Assembly (NCBI GenBank): GCA_002862085.1 | Contig: PKCK01000007.1 | Span: forward strand, 1-55,409 | Direction: 5' to 3' | DNA from: Planctomycetota bacterium | Lineage (GTDB): Bacteria > Planctomycetota > UBA1135 > GCA-002686595 | DNA length: 55,409 nucleotides | Shown here: in pieces, positions 42,278 to 50,343 of the stretch | Layout of the letters: each line of letters begins with the position of its first letter | Numbering within the stretch: position 1 is the first letter of the stretch | Position numbers and translations under genes: made by a program | Notes under the pieces: model-generated | The model's input: only the letters and a program-made list of their open reading frames with translations | Database searches by the model: none | What the model was told of the DNA's origin: nothing

Positions 42278-43204
42278 TCAGCCGCCGACCGTCTTGGAGA
42301 CGATCGCGTCGACGAAGGCCCCGGGCTCGAAGGCCTCGAGGAGCTCCGCCGACTCGCCCGTGCCCACGTAGCGCACGGGCAGGCCCAGCTCGCGATGGAT
42401 GCCGAAGACCGCGCCGCCACGGGCCGTGCCATCGAGCTTGGCGACGATCAGACCGGTGACGTCGACCGCCGCGGTGAACTCCTTCGCCTGGTGGATCGCG
42501 TTCTGGCCGTTGGTGCCGTCGATGACGAGCCAGGTCTCGTGAGGCGCGCCCTCGATCTTCTTGCCGAGGACGCCGCGGACCTTCTCGAGCTCGCGCATCA
42601 GGTTGGCCTGCGTGTGGAGTCGTCCGGCGGTGTCCACGATGACCACGTCCTTCTCCCGGGCGAGGGCCGCCGCGCAGGTGTCGAACGCCACGGCCGCGGG
42701 GTCGGCGTTGTCCTTGTGCTGGCGCACGATGTCGGCGCCGTTGCGCTCCGCCCAGATCTCCAGCTGGTCCGCCGCCGCGGCGCGGAACGTGTCGCCCGCG
42801 CCGAGGATGACGGATCGTCCCTGCCCCTGGAACCGGTGCGCGAGCTTGGCGATCGACGTCGTCTTGCCCGACCCGTTCACGCCCACGACCAGGATCACGT
42901 AGGGCTTCGAGTCGAAGGCTGGATCCCCGCCGCCCGAGCCGTCGAGGAGCTCGAGGAGCTTGGCGCGCATCGCGGCCCGCACGTCCTCCTCGCCCTTCAG
43001 CTCACCGCGCTTGTGCAGGCGAGCCAGCTCCTGGGTCAGCTCGCCGGCGACGGACCCGAGGTCGCTCGTGTAGAGCAGCTCCTCGAGCTCGTCGAGGAGC
43101 GCCTGATCGATCGTTCGGCCGCCGCGGAACAGACCCGAGAGGCCGTCCGAGATCGCGGCGCGGGTCTTCGTCAGCCGCTGCGTGAAGCGATCGAGCAGGC
43201 CCAT
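42278..43204 (-). CDS. ftsY: Signal recognition particle receptor FtsY
   Basis: ATG 43204 gives 308 residues, a minimal FtsY without the long acidic A domain. The N domain (1-90) includes GLSGLFRGGRTIDQALLDELEELLYTSDLG. The G domain has the P-loop GVNGSGKTTS at 108-117, GDTFRAAA, DTAGRLHTQANLM and LIVAKLDGTARGG; the usual TKLD nucleotide-specificity motif reads AKLD here. FtsY is the GTPase that docks SRP-ribosome complexes at the inner membrane for co-translational insertion. It starts one base after the nusB stop and is the last gene of the ribH-nusB-ftsY unit. Confidence 0.97.
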   Translation of the reverse strand: MGLLDRFTQRLTKTRAAISDGLSGLFRGGRTIDQALLDELEELLYTSDLGSVAGELTQELARLHKRGELKGEEDVRAAMRAKLLELLDGSGGGDPAFDSKPYVILVVGVNGSGKTTSIAKLAHRFQGQGRSVILGAGDTFRAAAADQLEIWAERNGADIVRQHKDNADPAAVAFDTCAAALAREKDVVIVDTAGRLHTQANLMRELEKVRGVLGKKIEGAPHETWLVIDGTNGQNAIHQAKEFTAAVDVTGLIVAKLDGTARGGAVFGIHRELGLPVRYVGTGESAELLEAFEPGAFVDAIVSKTVGG

Positions 43205-43205
43205 C

Positions 43206-43625
43206 TCAGTCGGCCTTCGCCGCGGCGTGGCGATTCTTGATCTTGTCGAGGATGCCGTTGATGAACGCGCCGGAGTTCTGGGTCGAGAAGCGCTTGCCCA
43301 GTTCGATCCCCTCGTTGATGGCGACCTTCGGCGGGATCTCGTCCATGTGGACGAGCTCGAAGGCCGCCATGCGCAGGACGTTGCGGTCGATGACGGCCAT
43401 GCGCTCGATCTGCCAGTTCTGCGCGACCGACTGGATCTCCTCGTCGAGCTCGGGGATCGCGTCGTAGGTGCCTTCGACCAGCGTCCGCGCGTAGCGCGCG
43501 GTCTCCGCGTCGTCGGCCTCCTCACGCAGGAAGTCGGTCAGACCGTCGAGGTCACCCGTGCCGAGCAGGTCGAGCTGGTAGAGGAACTGGAGGGCCAGTT
43601 CGCGTGAGCGAGTGCGCTTCTTCAT
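43206..43625 (-). CDS. nusB: Transcription antitermination factor NusB
   Basis: The 139-residue product is of standard length and all-helical: RSRELALQFLYQLDL at the N-terminus, VDRN-like VIDRNVLRMAAFELVHMDEIPPKVAINEGIELGKRF in the middle and FINGILDKI near the end, the NusB signature. NusB works with NusE (ribosomal protein S10) on boxA RNA to prevent early termination in rRNA operons. It lies 43 bp after ribH, a pairing found in many bacteria, and is tightly followed by ftsY. Confidence 0.96.
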   Translation of the reverse strand: MKKRTRSRELALQFLYQLDLLGTGDLDGLTDFLREEADDAETARYARTLVEGTYDAIPELDEEIQSVAQNWQIERMAVIDRNVLRMAAFELVHMDEIPPKVAINEGIELGKRFSTQNSGAFINGILDKIKNRHAAAKAD

Positions 43626-43668
43626 CGGTGGGGGAAGTGTCCGTCGTCGGCGGGTGTGTGCGGTTCGC

Positions 43669-44190
43669 TCAGAAGCCCATGCGGTCCTTGCTCGGCTTCG
43701 ACGCGCAGGCGTCGAGCGCCTCCAGTGACTCGAGCGCGGCGCGAGCGACCTCGCGGCCCTTGTCCTCCTTGCCGCCCTCGCTCTCCGGCAGCGCCCTCGA
43801 GCGGGCCTGCTCGAGGGATTGGCAGGTCAGCACACCGAAGAGGATCGGCTTGTCGGTCTCCATCGACGCCATCGTGATGCCCTGGGTGGCGCCCATCGCG
43901 ACCCAGTGGTCGTGCGTCGTCTCGCCCGTCAGCACCAGTCCGAAGCAGAGCACCGCGTCGATGTCCTTGCGGCGCGCCAGGCGCCGGGCGATCAGGGGCA
44001 GCTCGAAGGCACCGGGCGCGTGGACGACGACCATCCCGTCCTCATCCATGCCCGCTGCCACGAGCTCGTCCTTCGCCGAGCGCAGCATGGCGCCGGTGAG
44101 GTCCTCGTGGAAGCGCGAGACGACCGCGCCGATGCGGACGCCGGGCCGCTTGGGGCGCGGGCGGTCCGCGGCCGTGGGATCGAGTGCCAT
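43669..44190 (-). CDS. ribH: 6,7-dimethyl-8-ribityllumazine synthase
   Basis: The 173-residue product is the lumazine synthase of riboflavin biosynthesis. It condenses 5-amino-6-ribitylamino-uracil with 3,4-dihydroxy-2-butanone 4-phosphate. Motifs visible: VVSRFHEDLTGAML, HAPGAFELPLIARRLA, VLCFGLVLTGETTHDHWVA with the catalytic-type His, and FGVLTCQSLEQARSRA. The Lys/Pro-rich C-terminal tail (ACASKPSKDRMGF) is slightly longer than usual. It is the first gene of the ribH-nusB-ftsY operon, with a candidate promoter at 44243-44271. Other rib genes are not in the window. Confidence 0.97.
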   Translation of the reverse strand: MALDPTAADRPRPKRPGVRIGAVVSRFHEDLTGAMLRSAKDELVAAGMDEDGMVVVHAPGAFELPLIARRLARRKDIDAVLCFGLVLTGETTHDHWVAMGATQGITMASMETDKPILFGVLTCQSLEQARSRALPESEGGKEDKGREVARAALESLEALDACASKPSKDRMGF

Positions 44191-44502
44191 GGGGGCGGAG
44201 AGAGGGGACAGGTCGGAGAAAGAGCCGGGCTTTCGGCGAAGGAGTCTACGGCGCTCGCGGCTTCACGTCACCTGGGCACCCCCCGCCGGATCGAGCGAAG
44301 GGCGCGGAGCCGGGACACCGCGTGCGATCCGCATCGGGCGCCGTTGCGGACGAGGCCCGTCCTGGATCGCGCATCACCTCGCGGCGCGGTCCATGGCGAT
44401 CGGAGCGTCGGCCCGCCGCTCCGGGGATGCGCTCCACACATCCCTTTCTGGGCCATCGGCGGACCTCGCCGTACCGTGAACGCTCCCCGCGCCCCGGCCA
44501 CC
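44191..44502. other. 312-bp intergenic region between divergent ribH and dipeptidase genes
   Basis: It holds a candidate ribH promoter on the minus strand (44243-44271). The rest presumably carries the dipeptidase promoter, but no good match was recognised. Frames crossing it are low-complexity and not supported. Confidence 0.45.
44243..44271 (-). promoter_or_regulatory. Candidate sigma-70-type promoter for the ribH operon
   Basis: On the minus strand GTGACG (-35, 44271-44266) and TAGACT (-10, 44248-44243) are separated by exactly 17 bp. The -10 matches 4 of 6 consensus bases and the -35 shares the TGAC core. Transcription would start ~45 bp before the ribH ATG. Confidence 0.4.
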
Positions 44503-45771
44503 ATGCACTGGATCCCGCCCCTCGCTCTCCTCCTCGTCGTTCCCCAGGCCCGCCCCCTCGAGGAGTCGGAGGCCGATCTCATCGCGCGCGCGCGGCGGAT
44601 CCACTACGACACGCTCACCCTCGACACGCACAAGGACATCCGCGCGACGCTCGCGCGTGCGCCCGAGGCCCAGGATCCGGCCGAGCGCGAGCGCCAGCGT
44701 CGCCGCGACGACCCCACGCTCTGGGGTCCGAACCAGGTGGACTTCCCGAAGATGCGCGCAGGTGGCCTCGATGTCGCCTTCTACATCGTCTACGTCGGCC
44801 AGGGCGCTCTCGACGACGAGGGCTTCGCCCGGGCGAGAGAGCAGGCGCTCGCCAAGTTCGACGCGATCGAGCGCATGGCGGAGCGATATCCGGGCCACAT
44901 CGGTCTGGCCCGCAGCGCCGCGGACGTCGAGCAGATCGCGTCCGAGGGCAAGCTCGTGGCCTGCATCGGCATCGAGAACGGCTACGCCATGGGCGAGGAC
45001 CTCGGCGCGATCGCGGAGTTCCACGCGCGCGGCGCGCGCTACATGAGCATCACTCACAACCGCCACAGCCAGCTGGGTGACTCCAACACCCCCGAGGAGC
45101 CCCTGCACGGCGGACTCAGCGACCTCGGCCGTCGGGCCATCGAGGAGATGAACCGGGTCGGGGTCATGGTCGACGTCTCCCACGCCTCGAAGGCCACGAC
45201 GCTGCAGACGATCGCCCACTCCAAGGCTCCGGTCATCGCCTCTCACTCCTCGGTCGACGCTGTCTTCGAGCATGGCCGCAATCTCTCCGACGAAGAGCTC
45301 CGCGCCGTCAAGGCGAACGGCGGCGTGGTCCAGTGCGTGGCCTTCCGCGCCTACGTCAAGGACGACGGCGGCCGCCGGGACTTCATCGCCGAGACTCGCG
45401 AGGAGCTGGGCCTGCCCGCCCAGCGCGGGAGCCGCGCGGCGCCGGACGACCCCGAGACGCGCGCGAAGATGCGCGAACTGCGCGCGCGGGTCGAGGCCTT
45501 CGACGCCCGGCTTGAGCCCGCCTCCGTGAAGCACCTCGTGGACCACATCGACCACGCGGTGAAGGTCGCGGGGATCGACCACGTCGGGATCAGCTCGGAC
45601 TTCGACGGCGGGGGAGGCGTCGACGGGTGGGACGACGCGAGCGAGACCCCCAACGTCACGATCGAGCTGGTCAGGCGCGGCTACACCGCCGAGGAGATCG
45701 GGAAGCTCTGGTCGGGCAACACGCTGCGAGTCTGGCGCGCGGTCGAATCCGTCGCTGCTGCGCAGAGGTGA
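44503..45771 (+). CDS. Membrane dipeptidase-like protein (peptidase family M19), exported
   Basis: ATG 44503 gives 422 residues with a signal peptide (~1-16); an in-frame GTG 27 bp upstream is less likely. The amidohydrolase-type fold of M19 is supported by metal ligands His43 and Asp45 (LDTHKD), Glu158 (GIENGYA, where the family usually has EG), His185 (SITHNRHSQLGDS) and His248 (ASHSSVDAV). The ending GIDHVGISSDFDGGGG plus GNTLRVWRAVE is typical. M19 enzymes cleave dipeptides, including those with D-amino acids, and some act on beta-lactams. A periplasmic or lipoprotein-free secreted role in peptide use or peptidoglycan turnover is plausible. Confidence 0.93.
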   Translation: MHWIPPLALLLVVPQARPLEESEADLIARARRIHYDTLTLDTHKDIRATLARAPEAQDPAERERQRRRDDPTLWGPNQVDFPKMRAGGLDVAFYIVYVGQGALDDEGFARAREQALAKFDAIERMAERYPGHIGLARSAADVEQIASEGKLVACIGIENGYAMGEDLGAIAEFHARGARYMSITHNRHSQLGDSNTPEEPLHGGLSDLGRRAIEEMNRVGVMVDVSHASKATTLQTIAHSKAPVIASHSSVDAVFEHGRNLSDEELRAVKANGGVVQCVAFRAYVKDDGGRRDFIAETREELGLPAQRGSRAAPDDPETRAKMRELRARVEAFDARLEPASVKHLVDHIDHAVKVAGIDHVGISSDFDGGGGVDGWDDASETPNVTIELVRRGYTAEEIGKLWSGNTLRVWRAVESVAAAQR

Positions 45772-45907
45772 AGCGCGGGACGAGGCCGCACGCGGAGCGA
45801 TCGCCGGACCCTGCCCCGGCTCGGTCTTCGCGCCGCGGCACGAGATCGACGCGGTGTCCGTTCGCCGGGTCGGCTCTGGCCCCGGAGAGTCGGATCCCGC
45901 GCTCGAC

Positions 45908-46885
45908 TCAGCGGTCGTCCGAGAGCTGCTCTGCGAGGTGAGCCGCGACTCGGGCGTTGCACTCCGCGCTGGGGTGGTGGTCGAACACGTCTGCCCAGTA
46001 GTCCAGGAGATCGCTCTCGCCGTCGAAGGCCTCGAGCAGGTCGTACGACTCGACGCCGAGGGTGGCGAGGTCCTGGTGGAAGAGCTCGTCGATGGGGCGG
46101 AAGGGGTTGATGGCGGGGTCGGTGAGGTGCGGATAGCTCGCGGCGACGAAGCGCGCGCCCGAGGCGACGCTCAGGTCCTTCATCCGCTGCACCGCCGACC
46201 GGATCCGCGCGCCGCCGCCGCTCTCGTACTGGTGACGCGACCACTCGGGGGTGCGCCGGTGGGGTCGGCGACCGGAGCGGACGAGAGCGCGGCTGACCTG
46301 GATCCGGGTCCACTCGACGAAGGCCGACCCGAGCGTGAACCCGCTCAGCGGGTCGATGCGTGCGTCCGGCGGGATCTCCAGGGGCTCACGCGGGGGGTCC
46401 ACGTCGTTGGCGTAGAGCACGTAGACGAGGACGTCCGGCGCGAGGCCGGGGATCCGGTGCTCCGCGGCCGCGGCGACCTCCTCGGCGGTGTAACCCGGCA
46501 CGCCGAGGTTGAGGACCTCCGCCGACGTTCCGCGCTCGGCGAGCGCGCGCTCGAGGCTCGCGGCGAGCGTGGCGTCGTGCTCGACGCCCGACCCGAAGGT
46601 GAACGAGTCGCCGCAGAGAACGACCCGCAGCAGGCCAGGTTCGCGCGGCCCGACCTCGGGCCCCCGCATGCCCAGCGAGTTGGTCCTGACGACGGCCCCC
46701 TTGTAGGTGGTCTCGAAGGAGGGGCGCAGCTCCACCGCCAGGCCGGGGATCGCGCTGCTCCTGAACGGCGTGAGGCCGCACGCGGGGACCGCCGCACGAA
46801 AGCCGAGCTCGAGCGTGACCATCACGACCACCGACGCGACAGCGGTGGCCGCGAGGCGCTTCACGAAAGCGCCGCGGCTGCTCAT
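45908..46885 (-). CDS. SGNH/GDSL-like hydrolase with N-terminal membrane anchor
   Basis: ATG 46885 gives 325 residues and overlaps the end of the FAD protein gene by four bases. The N-terminal helix (~10-30, LAATAVASVVVMVTLELGF) is a signal or anchor. The catalytic region has LCGDSFTFGSG with nucleophile Ser94, NLGVPGYTAEE (block II/III Gly), YANDVD (block III Asn) and a C-terminal DHHPSAE with candidate Asp302/His304. SGNH enzymes are esterases, often deacetylating polysaccharides. The C-terminal acid-base spacing is not exactly the canonical DxxH, so activity is not certain. Co-transcription with the FAD-dependent protein suggests a shared exported-substrate pathway. Confidence 0.82.
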   Translation of the reverse strand: MSSRGAFVKRLAATAVASVVVMVTLELGFRAAVPACGLTPFRSSAIPGLAVELRPSFETTYKGAVVRTNSLGMRGPEVGPREPGLLRVVLCGDSFTFGSGVEHDATLAASLERALAERGTSAEVLNLGVPGYTAEEVAAAAEHRIPGLAPDVLVYVLYANDVDPPREPLEIPPDARIDPLSGFTLGSAFVEWTRIQVSRALVRSGRRPHRRTPEWSRHQYESGGGARIRSAVQRMKDLSVASGARFVAASYPHLTDPAINPFRPIDELFHQDLATLGVESYDLLEAFDGESDLLDYWADVFDHHPSAECNARVAAHLAEQLSDDR

Positions 46886-49149
46886 CTCGCGAGCGGCCGC
46901 ACCTCGACCGAGCGTAGCTTCATCAGGGGACCTTCGGCCTTCTCGTTGATCACGCGGACGCGTCGGACGCCGCTCTCCCCAGGAGGGACGATCAGCGCCG
47001 GCCGGACCTCGAAGTCGTCCCATCCGCCGGTCGAGGCGACCCTCAGCTTCGCGGACGGACCGCCCTCCACCTCGACGCGCGCTGTCCCGCCCGCCGCCGC
47101 CGGCGCGCAGCTCAGCTCGAGGCAGAGCTCGAGCGTCCGGCCTGCGGGGATCTCCAGCTCCCACTCGGCGAAGTCGCCCTGGTGACGCCAGTACCCGATG
47201 GAGTCGCGGTCGCCCTCGTAGCGCAGCGCCTTGCCTCGCAGGCTCGCGGCGGCGCCCGGCAGCCTGCCCCGGCCCTGCTCGTCGAGTTCGTGGCGGGTGA
47301 TGCGCCCCGCTCCGCGCGACATGAGCGCCTTGAGGGCGTCGAGGTGTTCCGCGTGGATCGCGCGCGGGGAGCAGTTCGCCGAGCGGCAGAGGCTGGCCGC
47401 CATCCCCACGATCTCGCCCATCGCGCCGGTGGTCTTCATGACGCGGACGGCGCCGAGGGCTTCGTGGGTGACGCTGATGTCGCGCCCGGCCATGAAGAGG
47501 TTCGAGATGTTGCGGCTGTACAGGCAGCGGTACGGGACCCAGTAGGGGCCGTCGTACACGTAGCCCTGACCGCGGGTGGCGTCCGCGATGAACTCGTCCC
47601 CGTCGTGCCCGTCGGCGTAGGCCGGATGGGGGTGGTGCGTGTCGATCCCCCAGGTGCAGGGGAAGCAGCCGTCCTCGAAGACGCGACCCTCGCGAAGATC
47701 CGCGGCGGTGAGGACGACGTCCCCGAGGAGGCGCCGCGACTCGCGCTTGCCCGCGATGTAGGCGACCCAGTTCAGCCTGTGGGCGGGATAGCGCTTCTCG
47801 ACGTTCTTGATGGCGTCCCAGGCGCCGTACATGGCGCGGAAGTTCTGGTCGCGGATGCGCTCCATCTCGTTGATGGGATCTCGGTCGAAGCCGTTCTCCC
47901 AGAACCAGTTGCCCAGGCTGATGGGCGATGCGCCGGGCTCGGCCTCCTTCGCGCCGCTCGTGCGGCCAGGGAAGGGACGCTCGGAGAGGTCGACGGCCCA
48001 GGGACAGCGGGGGAAGACCGCCTCCTCGCAGGCCGCGGCGAGCTCGCTGGACAGTGGATCCTCGTCCTCGCAGAGACACTGGATGTTCCACAGGTTGCTC
48101 GCGCCCATGTGCCCCGTGTCGGTCTGGTCGAAGTCCGCGCCCACGATGGCGCCGAGCGCCCCGTCGCCGGTGCAGTCCGCGAACAGGCTTCCCGTGATCC
48201 GCGTGCGGCGGGCGGTGCGCACGTTCTCGAACACGACCGACCGGATCCTGCCGTCCGCGATGTCCGCTCCGTTCATACGGGACTCGAGGAAGAGCGTCAG
48301 GTTCGGCTCGGCGCGCGCGAGGCGCAGCTTGCGGTCGTCGTCGAAGACGTGAGGACCCTGGGCGTTCTTCGAGTCCTTGCCGCGGACCGGCACGATCTCC
48401 ATCACGACGTCGCCGACGCGCGGGTAGGGCTCTTGGTTGACGTTCCCCTGGGGCCAGACCCGCACCTCCGAGCTCGAGTTGCCCCCGAGCACGGGCCGGT
48501 CCTGGACGAGCGCCACGCGCATGCCCAGTCGCGCGGCTGTCACCGCGGCCGCCGTCCCGGCGGTTCCGCCGCCGACCACGACGAGGTCGAAGCGGCCGCC
48601 CGCCTCGGGCTGCGCGGGGAGGCCGAGCCACTTCGTCCGCAGCGCCTCGAGGGCGTCCCCGCCGTGGGGCGGTTCGAAATCGAGGTCGGGGTGGAGGAGG
48701 ACGGCGTCGCAGCGGCCCTCGAAGCCGGTCAGGTCGTGCAGCGTGACGGTCGCGCGCGCCGCCAGATCGACGACCCCACCGTCCTGCCAGTGCCAGGGAT
48801 CGCCCTCGGTCCCGAAGGTCGTGTCGAGGGGCTTGCCATCGACGAGCACCTGGAACCGTCCGGGTGCCCCCTCCGCGCCCCAGGGCGCGACCCAGTCGCG
48901 GGTCCTGACCCAGACGCGGTGCGGACCCGGGTGCTCGACGCCGACCTCGCGCGTGGCGTCGGCGACGGGCTGCCCCATGCCGTGGGCGAGGAGGAAGGGA
49001 GAGCCCATGAGGTCCATGAACTGCTGATCGAGCACCCACCCGCCCAGGTCGTCGAAGGCCTCGGCCTCGAGGAGGAGCGGGCGAGCGGAAGCGGCGTCCT
49101 GACCGATCGAGGGCGCGGCCGCGACGAGGGCGATGAGCAGCGTCGACAT
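46882..49149 (-). CDS. Secreted FAD-dependent oxidoreductase (FAD_oxidored family) with added beta-sandwich ends
   Basis: The 755-residue product has an N-terminal signal (MSTLLIALVAAAPSIGQDA). A ~150-residue beta-sandwich follows, resembling carbohydrate-binding modules (HRVWVRTRDWV, FQVLVDGKPLDTTFG). The FAD domain starts near 186 with the dinucleotide fold DLVVVGGGTAGTAAAVTAARLG and continues with SLFADCTGDGALGAIVGADF, RDISVTHEALGAVRVMKTTGAMGEIVG near 545-575. The C-terminal ~130 residues are a second beta-sandwich (WELEIPAGRTLELCLEL). Exported members of this family are common in Planctomycetota; their substrates, probably sugars or sugar-like compounds, are unproven. A near-leaderless start is possible (TATCCT at 49158-49163). 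Stop overlaps the SGNH gene start. Confidence 0.88.
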   Translation of the reverse strand: MSTLLIALVAAAPSIGQDAASARPLLLEAEAFDDLGGWVLDQQFMDLMGSPFLLAHGMGQPVADATREVGVEHPGPHRVWVRTRDWVAPWGAEGAPGRFQVLVDGKPLDTTFGTEGDPWHWQDGGVVDLAARATVTLHDLTGFEGRCDAVLLHPDLDFEPPHGGDALEALRTKWLGLPAQPEAGGRFDLVVVGGGTAGTAAAVTAARLGMRVALVQDRPVLGGNSSSEVRVWPQGNVNQEPYPRVGDVVMEIVPVRGKDSKNAQGPHVFDDDRKLRLARAEPNLTLFLESRMNGADIADGRIRSVVFENVRTARRTRITGSLFADCTGDGALGAIVGADFDQTDTGHMGASNLWNIQCLCEDEDPLSSELAAACEEAVFPRCPWAVDLSERPFPGRTSGAKEAEPGASPISLGNWFWENGFDRDPINEMERIRDQNFRAMYGAWDAIKNVEKRYPAHRLNWVAYIAGKRESRRLLGDVVLTAADLREGRVFEDGCFPCTWGIDTHHPHPAYADGHDGDEFIADATRGQGYVYDGPYWVPYRCLYSRNISNLFMAGRDISVTHEALGAVRVMKTTGAMGEIVGMAASLCRSANCSPRAIHAEHLDALKALMSRGAGRITRHELDEQGRGRLPGAAASLRGKALRYEGDRDSIGYWRHQGDFAEWELEIPAGRTLELCLELSCAPAAAGGTARVEVEGGPSAKLRVASTGGWDDFEVRPALIVPPGESGVRRVRVINEKAEGPLMKLRSVEVRPLAR

Positions 49150-49157
49150 GGGGCCCG

Positions 49158-49163
49158 AGGATA
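49158..49163 (-). promoter_or_regulatory. Possible -10 element (TATCCT) with near-leaderless start
   Basis: On the minus strand TATCCT, matching 4 of 6 -10 consensus bases, lies 8 bp before the ATG at 49149. No good -35 was seen. It has the same spacing as the TAGGTT before the gene at 4852. Confidence 0.3.
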
Positions 49164-49207
49164 CGTCATGCGCCGACGTTCGCCCGCGGCCGCGGGTGAG
49201 CCACGTC

Positions 49208-50008
49208 CTACGGCGCGACGGCGGATCGCGCGAAGGCCGTGAGCCGGTCGGGAGCCCGCTCCATCCACGAGTCGAAGTGTCCGACGCCCGGCGCGCTGCA
49301 GCGCGTCAGGCGCGCCGGCGGCAGGGCGCTGGCGATCGCGTCGGCCTCGCGCGGCGGCACGACCTCGTCGGCCAGGCCGTGCAGCAGGAGCACCGGGAAG
49401 CGGCCGCCGCGAATCGCCTCCACGACGTCGAAGCGATCCCTGAGCAGGTATGCGGGGACGAGCATTCCGCGCGCCATGGACGGGACGGAGCTGAAAGCGG
49501 CCTCGAGGACGAGGCCGGCGGGGGCTCTCCTGCCGGCGACGGTGCCGAGGACAGCGCCGCCCAGGGAGCGGCCGTGGTAGACGACCCGCTCGCCATCGAC
49601 GTCCGGGCGGGCGCAGGCGGCCTCGATCAGCGCGACCGAGTCGGCGACCAGAGCGTCCTCCGACGGGCTCCCGGGGACGTCGCCGTAGCCGCGGTACTCC
49701 AGGACGAGCACGTGGAAGCCCGCCGCGGTGTAGGGCTCCGGCAGGAGGAAGAAGTCCTCCGCGAGCTCGGCGTTGCCGTGGCCGTAGACGACGAGCGGCG
49801 CCGGGCCGTCGGCGGACCCCCGCGCCGGCACGAGGAGCGCGCGTGAGCCGCCGGCGATGACGGTGACCGCTTCCGCGGGCGCGCGGCACCAGGGAGCACC
49901 CGAGTGCGCGCCGGGGAAGAGGACCGCGCGCTGCGCCAGCCACACGAAGACGTGATGGGTCGCGGCGGCGAGGAGGAGCAGGAGGAGGACGCGGCGCAGC
50001 ATGGGCAT
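49208..50008 (-). CDS. Alpha/beta hydrolase with N-terminal membrane segment
   Basis: The 266-residue product has a hydrophobic N-terminus (~5-25) and then a compact hydrolase fold. The oxyanion-hole region is VVYGHGNAE. The nucleophile elbow is HGRSLGG with Ser148, an Arg-containing variant of GxSxG, with Asp214 in HGLADEVVPP and His244 in GVGHFDSW. The sequence is close to the family once called serine aminopeptidase S33/BEM46-like (YfhR type). It is probably tethered on the periplasmic face of the membrane; substrate unknown. It ends 57 bp before the FAD protein start, so co-transcription with the two following genes is possible. Confidence 0.88.
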   Translation of the reverse strand: MPMLRRVLLLLLLAAATHHVFVWLAQRAVLFPGAHSGAPWCRAPAEAVTVIAGGSRALLVPARGSADGPAPLVVYGHGNAELAEDFFLLPEPYTAAGFHVLVLEYRGYGDVPGSPSEDALVADSVALIEAACARPDVDGERVVYHGRSLGGAVLGTVAGRRAPAGLVLEAAFSSVPSMARGMLVPAYLLRDRFDVVEAIRGGRFPVLLLHGLADEVVPPREADAIASALPPARLTRCSAPGVGHFDSWMERAPDRLTAFARSAVAP

Positions 50009-50048
50009 CAGGGAGGACGACGAGAGACGGCGGAGCGCCTCGCGCTGC

Positions 50049-50333
50049 TCAGGCGGGCTCGCCCTCGTCCAGCCGCGCTTCGCGTCCCAGGGACTTCACG
50101 CGGTGCTCCTCCTCCTGGGCCCGGCCGCGCGATGCGAAGGGGCCGAGGCGTCGCGCGACGCGCCAGGGGCGTGCGGCCCGGGTGGACCGGGCTCCGCCCG
50201 GACGCTCACCGTTGTGCTGGAGGAGCCGCGCGTCCACGTCCTTCGTGATGCCCACGTAGGTCACCGGTCGAGCGAGCGACTCGAGCACGTAGACGAACCA
50301 GACGTCCGTGGCGGGGTCGGGAGCGTCGCTCAC
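50049..50333 (-). CDS. GIY-YIG domain protein (YhbQ/UPF0213-like)
   Basis: The 94-residue product is essentially one GIY-YIG nuclease domain: FVYVLES at 13-19, TYVGITKDVDARLLQHNGE at 25-43 with Tyr26, Arg36, His40 and Asn41, then the RSTRAARPW segment and a C-terminal EEEHRVKSL with candidate catalytic Glu. Proteins of this type are predicted endonucleases, and a role in DNA repair is proposed for YhbQ. It sits 10 bp after the RND permease stop, so it is likely the last gene of that transcript, probably without functional link to efflux. Confidence 0.9.
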   Translation of the reverse strand: MSDAPDPATDVWFVYVLESLARPVTYVGITKDVDARLLQHNGERPGGARSTRAARPWRVARRLGPFASRGRAQEEEHRVKSLGREARLDEGEPA

Positions 50334-50343
50334 GCCGAGGACG

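Noticed and set aside
41614..42432. Minus-strand frame (272 residues) overlapping the small membrane protein gene
   Set aside because: Ser/Arg-rich translation typical of a shadow; the plus strand shows two clear membrane helices.
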